Origin: Maioricimonas rarisocia
GTDB lineage: Bacteria; Planctomycetota; Planctomycetia; Planctomycetales; Planctomycetaceae
Assembly (NCBI RefSeq): GCF_007747795.1
Contig: NZ_CP036275.1
Location: forward strand, 6,564,001-6,628,000
DNA: 64,000 bases
Direction: 5' to 3'
The notes below the pieces were generated by a model, which did no database searches, was not told where the DNA came from, and worked only from the letters and a program-made list of their open reading frames with translations. Both the position numbers and the translations under genes were made by a program. Positions within the stretch are counted from its first letter, which is position 1. Each line of letters starts with the position of its first letter. Of this stretch, positions 57,412 to 64,000 are shown in pieces.

Positions 57412-57690
57412 TTACATCACCACGTCGTCGAGAGCCGAGAGGCTGACGATCTGCTCGCGACTGACGAGCACCCGCTGCCGGTTGACGCTCACGCCATGCC
57501 GGCGGGTATCAAGCACGTACAGTTCCCGCGTAGTGGTTGTGTCGCGCAGGTCATGAACGTCGGCATCTTCGAGGATCAGGTACTTGTGGTCGCTGCCGGC
57601 AAGCCGGCCGATGTAGACGAACTGTGCGGCGACGTCGAGTACGACGTTCTGGCCCATCAGGGGGCCGAAGTCATCCGGCGCATCAGTCAT
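57412..57690 (-). CDS. Small conserved-looking protein, Sm-like/SH3-barrel pattern
   Basis: A 92-residue protein. The strand order and the GQNVVLDVAAQFVYIGRL start, with a later LYLLDT-like (LYVLDT) segment, recall small SH3-like or LSm barrels, but no family can be named. Its ATG overlaps the stop of the transglutaminase gene (ATGA), so it is the last gene of the moxR-DUF58-transglutaminase operon and is translationally coupled. It ends 15 bp from the recG stop, the two genes being convergent. Confidence 0.7.
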   Translation of the reverse strand: MTDAPDDFGPLMGQNVVLDVAAQFVYIGRLAGSDHKYLILEDADVHDLRDTTTTRELYVLDTRRHGVSVNRQRVLVSREQIVSLSALDDVVM

Positions 57691-59819
57691 GGCTGCTCCT
57701 GGATCGGGGAGGAACTGGAACGTCTGCGGGAGTCTTTGACTGCGGTCATCAGGGGCTGCACCGCCGTCTCGAGGCGGGCTTCCAGAGACTCATCCTCGCG
57801 TCCCTGATAGCGGCTCGCCACATACAGACCGTACCAGTCGGCGACCGGCCGGAACCAGGGTTCCCCTCCGGCTGTGGCACCCACACGGCGAATGAACTGT
57901 GTCAACGGTTCGGTGGGGGGCCGGACGAATCCGAGCTCCGCCAGCAGTGCTTCCAGTCGAGACAGCTCCGCATGCCGCGGCCGCTTCTTCCGAGCGGCGA
58001 TGGCAAAGGGAAGGCTGCGTCGGCCCCGCCATCGCCACAGGATGACGCAGGCAACGACAACGAGCACAATTCCCAACAGGAGTCTGCCGAGGGGATGGCG
58101 CAAAGCCGCCCCCAGTGACGCGAAGAGGCCGCGCTGCTGGATATTGGTCGACAGACGTCGCAAGAATTCGCGGACGGCGTCGATGGTGGCGGGCCGGCCC
58201 GATTCGGTTTCGGGACGAGGCACTCCTTCCGACGGGGTCGCTTCCACAATGACCCACTGCTGATTTTCCTCGTCGTACGCCTCCACCCACGCATGGGCAT
58301 CCTTGCGTCGCGCCTGCCAGTACTGGCCGACGCTGTTGAAACCCGAAGCGACATACCCGGTGACATACCGGGCCGGAACGCCGTTCAGCCTCAGCAGGAT
58401 GCAGGCGGCCGTGGCAAAGTACTCGCAGTGAGCCGCCTGGCGTTCGAACAGAAAGTGGCTCAGCGGGTCCTCATAGGAGGGCACACGGATGCCAAACGTG
58501 TACACGAAGTTCTCGTGGAAATACTGCTCGATGGCATCCATCCGCCGACGGCTCGACGAGTACTGTCCGGCGAGCCTTCGTGCGAGTGACCGCACCCGCA
58601 GATCGAGGTTGTCCGGCACCTGCAGCAGCCGCGCCCGGTCCTCTTCGGACAATACGGTGCGTGCGTTGGCTCCCCTGAGCCAGCAGGAGTACGGCAGCAG
58701 CGAACCGGATTCAGAAGAGGTGGGAACACCATCCTGGTCGAGATAGACGCCCTGCATGGCGCCTGCGATGTAGTCGGTCTGCATCGGCGCAAACAGGTAC
58801 TCTTCGTGGGGGGTTGTCGGCCACACGTCGATGACGTTCTCCGGCCGTGCATTCCCCACCCGCAGCCGGTACAGCCGGTCGCCGGGCCGCAGCAGTGTGA
58901 CATCCGGAGGTGGAGGTGACGGCCCGATCTGGTGCGCGACTCTCGAACCCCGCCAGACATTCGACGCGAACAGGTCGAACGCCTTGCCACGCAGATACGC
59001 CGGCCCGTCGGCGTTGTGCACGCGCAGGATGACTTCGTCGGAGCTGTGATGCTTCGAGTAGCTGACGTCGTTGAGTCCGCCCCGCCCGGAAAACCCGACC
59101 GACGAGCGGTTCGCCATTTTCAGGCCAAGAAACTCGGCAAGCGCCGCCTCCAGCTGCCGCTCGTATCGATGCAGTCCATACGCAACGGCAAGTCCCGATC
59201 CTGACGCGAAGAAGACTGCAATGGTGAGAAACGCCGTGCGCCACGAACGGCCTCGGGACGAGCCACGGGGAGCACGCCGCAGCGTCATGCAGAACGCCAC
59301 CGTCGCCATGCCGAACAGGACGTACAGCAAGATCGTGAACGGCATACGGTCGGAGGCGACCCGCAGGTCCGAAACGAAAATGACCGACGTCCAGCCCAGG
59401 CCCACAAACCACGGCGGAAGCCGCCGGCTTCCGATATCGAACAGCAACAGGCACTGCAGGCACAGACAGAACCGGGCGATCTCGTGCGCCAGCTGCGTCC
59501 GGATGAACAACTGGCTGCTTGCGAACTCATGCGGCGCCAGCAGCAGTTTCAGCAGGAATCCGATCGCCAGCAGCGCGACCATATTGATCGTCAACGCGTG
59601 AAACTGCCAGCCCCGCCGCGGCGCTCCGTGACCGACCAGCGCGATGACGATGATGACCCCGGCGAAGACCCAGGCCGACGACAGCCACGCCAGCAGACAG
59701 GCCTGGATGCAGATCCCTGCCACGGCGGCAAACCGCGAGAGATCCGCGGTGCCCTTCGCTGTCCCTGCCGACCCGGCACGCCTTGTGGCCGTCAACGAAC
59801 TCGTCTGGTCTGCGCTCAT
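57687..59819 (-). CDS. Transglutaminase-like membrane protein (TgpA/DUF3488 type)
   Basis: A 710-residue protein. About six N-terminal membrane spans (residues 30-230) are followed by a large extracytoplasmic region with a transglutaminase core: Cys in AAHCEYFATAACILLR, His in DAHAWVEAY, and an acidic third residue in VIVEATP, where Glu stands in for the usual Asp. A further span (VVVACVILW) leads to a cytoplasmic C-terminus. TgpA proteins are found with MoxR and DUF58 genes, as here, and their reaction in the periplasm is unclear. The ATG at 59819 is preferred to a TTG four codons earlier. Confidence 0.88.
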   Translation of the reverse strand: MSADQTSSLTATRRAGSAGTAKGTADLSRFAAVAGICIQACLLAWLSSAWVFAGVIIVIALVGHGAPRRGWQFHALTINMVALLAIGFLLKLLLAPHEFASSQLFIRTQLAHEIARFCLCLQCLLLFDIGSRRLPPWFVGLGWTSVIFVSDLRVASDRMPFTILLYVLFGMATVAFCMTLRRAPRGSSRGRSWRTAFLTIAVFFASGSGLAVAYGLHRYERQLEAALAEFLGLKMANRSSVGFSGRGGLNDVSYSKHHSSDEVILRVHNADGPAYLRGKAFDLFASNVWRGSRVAHQIGPSPPPPDVTLLRPGDRLYRLRVGNARPENVIDVWPTTPHEEYLFAPMQTDYIAGAMQGVYLDQDGVPTSSESGSLLPYSCWLRGANARTVLSEEDRARLLQVPDNLDLRVRSLARRLAGQYSSSRRRMDAIEQYFHENFVYTFGIRVPSYEDPLSHFLFERQAAHCEYFATAACILLRLNGVPARYVTGYVASGFNSVGQYWQARRKDAHAWVEAYDEENQQWVIVEATPSEGVPRPETESGRPATIDAVREFLRRLSTNIQQRGLFASLGAALRHPLGRLLLGIVLVVVACVILWRWRGRRSLPFAIAARKKRPRHAELSRLEALLAELGFVRPPTEPLTQFIRRVGATAGGEPWFRPVADWYGLYVASRYQGREDESLEARLETAVQPLMTAVKDSRRRSSSSPIQEQP

Positions 59820-59842
59820 TCCTTCGATCAACCACCGCGCTG

Positions 59843-61078
59843 CTAGAGTTGGCGGATTCGTCCGGCACGAATGTCCTCGGGTGAGATCTGCTGCACTTCC
59901 GCAGTGTCTGCATTTCCCGCCAGGGTCGTCGGGCCATCCCGCACAATGATCACCTTCAGACTGCAGCCCGCTTCGCGAATTGTTTCGCAGAGCCGGCGGC
60001 GTGGTTCGTCCCAGTCCAGAAAGATGCAGATGGCCGTCGACATCGCTTCCAGTTCTTCGCTGACGACCGGACCGACCTCATCGAACGGATCGGACCGGCA
60101 CGGTTCGAGACAGGCCAGGATCTCGAGCACCGCATCGAAGTGGGTGGTGCCGCCCGACGTGCGGAACACGTACAGCTCCGGCCCGGCCGCGAAGACGTCG
60201 ATCACATAGTCCCCCTGCCGCAACGAATCGGAAACCGCTGCCGTCAGACTGACCGCCGCCTCGAGATCGGGGAAGCCCTGCGGATTGCGTGCACGCCGTC
60301 GCGGCACAAAGGTATCGAGGATGACGGCGATCCGGCAGAAGTACTCTTCCATGTACTCACGTACGATCGGCTTGCCCAGCCGCGCCCACGCACGGAAGTC
60401 GAGTCGGCTGGCTGGCTCGCCCGGCACATACTCGCGGTTCCCGATGTACTCGGGGGAGTGTCCTGTGCCCGCCGAAACCGACAGACCGCCCGGCTGGTAG
60501 CGGTGCGTCACCGGAAGGTCGAGGTGATCGAGCAGGTGGTATGTCGGCAGCACGGTCACCGAGTGCGGCGAAAGCTGTCCGTACTGCACCCGCATCAGGT
60601 TGAACGGGAATGTCGAATGAACCCGCAGTTCCGGAATCCGCAGAAAGCCCCGCTGCGTCGCCCGCAGCGTCACCGGCAGTGTCGCCGCCCCTCGCCCCGG
60701 AATGTGCGGAACGTAGACGTCGGCATCTTCGTGTGTGACGTCAGCCGGCAATCCGGGAAGTGCCGCCATGATGTCATAGGCCGGACGCCGCGAACGATTC
60801 CGCACCTGCAGCATCGTGGTAATGGAATCGCCGGCGTTCATTTTCTCCGGCAGCTGCCCGCTCACGTCGACACGGGTCCGCAGACAGAGCCCGATCATTT
60901 CCGCCGTGCCGATCATCGCCAGCAGCAGACAGCAGATCATGTAGATCGGTATCTCGACGGTCACCGTCCCCAGGCCTGCCAGCAGCGTCGAAAGGACGAG
61001 GTAGCGGCCGAGCGGGGTCAGCTTGAACCCCCACCAGTGGCGGAGTGTTCGCATCAGGGACAGGGATCGGACTGTCAT
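59843..61078 (-). CDS. DUF58 domain-containing protein
   Basis: A 411-residue protein with two N-terminal membrane spans (about 25-65: YLVLSTLLAGLGTV and IYMICCLLLAMIG), a beta-rich region and then the DUF58 core GNREYVPGEPASRLDFRAWARLGKPIVREYMEE, which begins a von Willebrand A-like fold with an ILDTFV strand. DUF58 proteins partner MoxR ATPases. Its start overlaps the moxR stop by four bases, so the two are translationally coupled. Confidence 0.9.
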   Translation of the reverse strand: MTVRSLSLMRTLRHWWGFKLTPLGRYLVLSTLLAGLGTVTVEIPIYMICCLLLAMIGTAEMIGLCLRTRVDVSGQLPEKMNAGDSITTMLQVRNRSRRPAYDIMAALPGLPADVTHEDADVYVPHIPGRGAATLPVTLRATQRGFLRIPELRVHSTFPFNLMRVQYGQLSPHSVTVLPTYHLLDHLDLPVTHRYQPGGLSVSAGTGHSPEYIGNREYVPGEPASRLDFRAWARLGKPIVREYMEEYFCRIAVILDTFVPRRRARNPQGFPDLEAAVSLTAAVSDSLRQGDYVIDVFAAGPELYVFRTSGGTTHFDAVLEILACLEPCRSDPFDEVGPVVSEELEAMSTAICIFLDWDEPRRRLCETIREAGCSLKVIIVRDGPTTLAGNADTAEVQQISPEDIRAGRIRQL

Positions 61079-62031
61079 ACGGGGACTTCAATCTGGTCCA
61101 GGATCTCCTGGATCACCCGATCCTTCGTGAAACCGGCGTACTTGGCCTTGGACGTCAGGACCGTCCGATGGGCCAGGACCGGCGGTGCGAGTGTCCGCAC
61201 GTCGTCGGGGATCACGTAGGACCGGCCTTCCGAGAACGCCCGTGCCTGCGCTGCCCTGAAGAACATCAGCGAACCACGCGGGCTGACTCCCAGTCGCAGG
61301 TGATGGTCATTGCGCGTCTGCTGCACGATCGCCACCAGATACTCCGCGACGCTCCGTTCGACGACGACGTTGTGCACCATCCGCTGTACGGCGCGGACTT
61401 CCTCGATCGAAAGCACCGGCTGAATGTCGTCCAGCGGCGGCTCGGCCGACTGCACGTACAGGATCTCGACCTCGGTTTCGCTGTCCGGGTAGCCCAGATT
61501 CAGGTGGACCAGGAACCGGTCCAGCTGCGCCTCGGGGAGCGGATACGTCCCGTGGAAATCGACCGGATTCTGCGTCGCCAGGACGAGAAACGGGGAGGGA
61601 AGCCGGTACCGCTCCCCTTCGATCGTCGCCTGCCCTTCGCTCATCGCTTCGAGCAGCGCCGACTGCGTCCGGGGTGAGGCGCGGTTGATCTCGTCGGCCA
61701 GCAGGATGCTGCAGAAGATCGGGCCCTTGCGGAACGAAAACGTGCCGTCGGCCGGACTGTAAATCGACGAGCCGAGGATATCGGTCGGCAGCAGGTCGGG
61801 CGTGAACTGGATTCGCTGGAAATCGACGTCCAGCGAACGTGCCAGGGCCTTCGCCAGCGTGGTCTTGCCGACGCCCGGCACATCCTCCATCAACACCGAA
61901 CCACCGGCGAGCAGGGCAATCACGAGCACGTCGATCGACTCGGTCTTTCCCTGGATGACTGAAGCCAGGTTCCGGCGGAGGTGATCGAGCTTTTCATGTG
62001 CCGTGGCGAGCGGCATCACTTCCGTGGACAT
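61075..62031 (-). CDS. MoxR-family AAA+ ATPase
   Basis: A 318-residue ATPase thought to act as a chaperone for the maturation of protein complexes. Walker A is GVGKTTLAK (53-61), Walker B LLADEINRASP (110-120), sensor 1 ATQNP, and the arginine finger region is LPEAQLDRF. First gene of the moxR, DUF58, transglutaminase, small protein operon on the minus strand. All joints except DUF58-transglutaminase are 4-bp overlaps. The ATG at 62031 is followed by a family-typical N-terminus. Confidence 0.94.
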   Translation of the reverse strand: MSTEVMPLATAHEKLDHLRRNLASVIQGKTESIDVLVIALLAGGSVLMEDVPGVGKTTLAKALARSLDVDFQRIQFTPDLLPTDILGSSIYSPADGTFSFRKGPIFCSILLADEINRASPRTQSALLEAMSEGQATIEGERYRLPSPFLVLATQNPVDFHGTYPLPEAQLDRFLVHLNLGYPDSETEVEILYVQSAEPPLDDIQPVLSIEEVRAVQRMVHNVVVERSVAEYLVAIVQQTRNDHHLRLGVSPRGSLMFFRAAQARAFSEGRSYVIPDDVRTLAPPVLAHRTVLTSKAKYAGFTKDRVIQEILDQIEVPV

Positions 62032-62555
62032 GCATGCATCCGATTCAAACCGGTTCGATTGCGCGGAACGGACGTGTCAGTCACAGTCTAGAGACGTCCA
62101 ATCCGGGCTGGTAGTCACGCTGCGGGCCGTCACGGTCGTGGCGTTGCGCACCATCGGTTCCGGACGGATCCGCCCCGGCAGGATCGCAACAGGCACGACC
62201 TTCCCGAAAACCAGAACAGAACGGAACGTTCCATTCAGCGACATAAGCAAACCAACCGATGAAATCGAAAGGAATCGATTTGACCTGTCCGCCGCGACTG
62301 ATGGTCCCATTGACCAGTGGCTGTCGCGACCGGACCGGACCGCGTGTCTCGCGTCGAGCAGGGCCGAGTTTCGACCGGACCCCGGGCCGCATCCCGTCCG
62401 CGTGGTACGGAAACCACCTGACTGGAGCCGGTGGAGCCACAGGCATCCCGCTGCCGAAGGCTCGCACAAACCCGTTAAGACTCCGCGAATCTCACAGACG
62501 ACTCAGCAATTCGACCGTCCGGGACCGATCGGACCGTCCCGGCAGGGGGGCAAGG
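62032..62555. promoter_or_regulatory. Divergent gap between moxR and the terminal lipoprotein gene
   Basis: This 524-bp stretch has no gene that I can support. CCGGGAC (62519-62525) and GTCCCGG (62536-62542) can form a hairpin 14 bp before the lipoprotein start, so it may affect translation. GGAACGTTCC at about 62223 is a perfect 10-bp palindrome. No clear promoter boxes are seen. Confidence 0.4.
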
Positions 62556-64000
62556 ATGCGAATTTCCTCGCGTTACACACTTTTGTTGGGACTTCCGCTG
62601 GCCTGGCTGGCTACCGGATGCGCCACGTCGCCGCGAACGGCCAGTACGCCGCCGCAGGCCATCCAGTCGCAGCATGCCGTCTCGGACGCCCGGCTGCGAA
62701 TCCTGGCACAGGAATTCGAGCGCCGCGGCCAGTACGACGAAGCCGCCGGTCTCTACCAGCGCTCGCTGCAGATCAATCCCAACCAGCCCGACGTTCAGCG
62801 CAAGCTGCAGATGCTCGCCTCGCGCAGCCGTCTGCACCGCAAGTCGGCACCCGGCGCGGCTCCCGAAGCGGCGCCTGCGGAAACCATGATCGCCGGCAAG
62901 GACGCGGCGGACGTCAGTCCGGCGCCCCCCGCAGCCACGCCTGAGCCTGCAATGGCCGCGGCAGCCGAGCAGGCCCCGGCACCGACCAACGTGACTCCGG
63001 CTTCGGCAACAGCAACAACCGGCCGGACGATCGCCACCGCCAATCTGCCGTCGAGCACTCTTCCGGACGAACCGGTCGAGGCAGAGGTCGCCAGCACCGA
63101 CATTCCTGCCCCATCAGCCCGGCCGTTCCCCGGAGCCGCGAGCGAACCAGCCGCGGTCGACACACCCGCTGAACCAACCGAAGCGATTGCAGCGGCCGCA
63201 CCGACGAGCGCCCCGGCCCAGGCCGAACAGGACATGTCAGGCGAGCTGCCGCGCATCATCGCCCGTCCGACGACGCCCCGGCCCGCCGTTGCAGCCACCG
63301 ATATCCGGCCCTCCGAGGTCGTTGAAGCGGCTGCACTCGCGCCTGCACCGGCCGGCAAAGCTTCGGTCGTCATCACGCCGATGAGTGACTTCGCGGGGAT
63401 CGACGTTGCGAAGGCCTCTGACGAAGCGACCGCGACCACTCCGATCGAAGCCACTGTGGGGGCCGGCTCAGACGACGATGCCACTCTCGTCGTCGCCGCA
63501 GACGCCGCCACTGAACAGGCCGTCACTGAACAGGCCGCCGTCGTAGAGCCGGCAGCCGACAGCGAAGCCGGTTCCAGCGAGAGCGTCTGGAAGCCGACGT
63601 CGCTGACCCGGCTCTGCAAGGATGCTCACGCGGCAGTCCTCACGCAGGTGGCCCGGCTGGACAGTGACGATCCGGCCGTCCGCAAGGACGCGCTGACCGA
63701 ACTGGCCCGGATGGGGCGGGCCGCCAGCACCGCCAGCCTTGCCGTCCGCACCCTGCAGAGCGATTCCGATCCCGCTGTGCGGGGACATGTCGCCTGGGCC
63801 ATGTGGTGCATCGACAACGATACGTGGAACTCCGTTCCGACGCTGCAGGAACTGCTCGGAAACGACGATCCGGAAGTCGTCCAGTTCGCCTGTTACGTGC
63901 TCGGCACAATGGGACAGGATGCCGCGGAGGCGATCCCGGAACTCGAACAGCTGATCGGCCGGGCCGACGGTGCCACCCGTCTGCATGCGGCAGAAGCCAC
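62556..64000 (+). CDS. Lipoprotein with TPR and HEAT repeats, C-terminus beyond the window
   Basis: The frame is open from the ATG at 62556 to the right edge (481 codons seen), so the end is missing. The leader (YTLLLGLPLAWLATGC) ends in a lipobox with C22. A single TPR-like helix pair follows (about 45-80: ILAQEFERRGQYDEAAGLYQ). Residues about 95-345 are an Ala/Pro/Glu/Thr-rich low-complexity linker. From about 360 there are HEAT-like repeats (DSDDPAVRKDALTELARMG, DSDPAVRGHVAWAM, NDDPEVVQFACYVLG). GGGGGGCAAGG precedes the start. It is probably a periplasmic scaffold; no catalytic motif is visible. Confidence 0.85.
   Translation, partial: MRISSRYTLLLGLPLAWLATGCATSPRTASTPPQAIQSQHAVSDARLRILAQEFERRGQYDEAAGLYQRSLQINPNQPDVQRKLQMLASRSRLHRKSAPGAAPEAAPAETMIAGKDAADVSPAPPAATPEPAMAAAAEQAPAPTNVTPASATATTGRTIATANLPSSTLPDEPVEAEVASTDIPAPSARPFPGAASEPAAVDTPAEPTEAIAAAAPTSAPAQAEQDMSGELPRIIARPTTPRPAVAATDIRPSEVVEAAALAPAPAGKASVVITPMSDFAGIDVAKASDEATATTPIEATVGAGSDDDATLVVAADAATEQAVTEQAAVVEPAADSEAGSSESVWKPTSLTRLCKDAHAAVLTQVARLDSDDPAVRKDALTELARMGRAASTASLAVRTLQSDSDPAVRGHVAWAMWCIDNDTWNSVPTLQELLGNDDPEVVQFACYVLGTMGQDAAEAIPELEQLIGRADGATRLHAAEA

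Noticed and set aside
62048-62070. tRNA T-arm-like GGTTCGATT
   Set aside because: No cloverleaf can be built around it.

Overview
The window reads as a chromosomal segment of a GC-rich member of the phylum Planctomycetota, probably class Planctomycetia. That is an inference from gene content, not a database match. The pointers are DUF1080 and DUF1326 secreted proteins, a redoxin/cytochrome c/copper monooxygenase fusion, many lipoproteins with TPR, LRR or HEAT repeats, a YkgJ cysteine-cluster protein, an orphan PrkA kinase, and gaps packed with short palindromic repeats. Coding density is otherwise ordinary. I saw no tRNA, rRNA, CRISPR array, prophage or plasmid functions.

Layout. 0-2.7 kb: tail of a beta-propeller protein, a 189-bp tandem repeat array, and an aldose 1-epimerase. 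2.7-12.7 kb: two divergent ABC-2 export systems. The leftward one has a permease fused to a CPBP intramembrane protease and is followed by an amidohydrolase; the rightward one has a YtrA-type repressor, an ATPase, a permease with a roughly 470-residue soluble tail, and a putative lipoprotein. 12.7-18 kb (minus strand): argB-argD-argF then rpsB-tsf, with hairpin terminators or attenuators between cistrons. 18-25.3 kb: rpsO-pnp, a soluble NtrB-like histidine kinase, rnhA, infA and prkA. 25.4-31.8 kb: several exported or conserved hypothetical proteins, a YkgJ protein, a double-rhodanese lipoprotein and a PIG-L deacetylase.

32-40.3 kb is the most interesting block. It holds two PlcP/LpxH-like metallophosphoesterases. 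One leads into a MurG-like glycosyltransferase and a radical SAM/SPASM enzyme. The other precedes btaA and btaB, the two enzymes of betaine lipid (DGTS) synthesis. An intact IS4-family element (23-bp inverted ends, 11-bp target duplication) lies between them. Together this looks like a membrane lipid remodelling locus: phospholipid head-group removal gives diacylglycerol, which is rebuilt into phosphorus-free lipids.

40.5-50.6 kb: M48 protease lipoprotein, csrA, TPR lipoprotein, the four-domain redoxin/cytochrome/copper monooxygenase/CBM48 protein, a DUF434 protein, dapF and an LRR protein. 50.7-57.4 kb: a methylguanine-methyltransferase/endonuclease V fusion that seems to start at CTG, a DUF1080 protein, a ketosynthase-like protein lacking the catalytic Cys and one His behind a consensus promoter and a 300-nt leader, and recG. 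57.4-62 kb (minus strand): a moxR-DUF58-transglutaminase-small protein operon. The last gene, a TPR/HEAT lipoprotein, runs off the right edge.

Six gaps (430-1745, 29143-29753, 37037-37307, 44281-44867, 47967-48678, 54775-55318) are mosaics of the same short palindromic modules and hold no convincing genes, although long open frames cross them.
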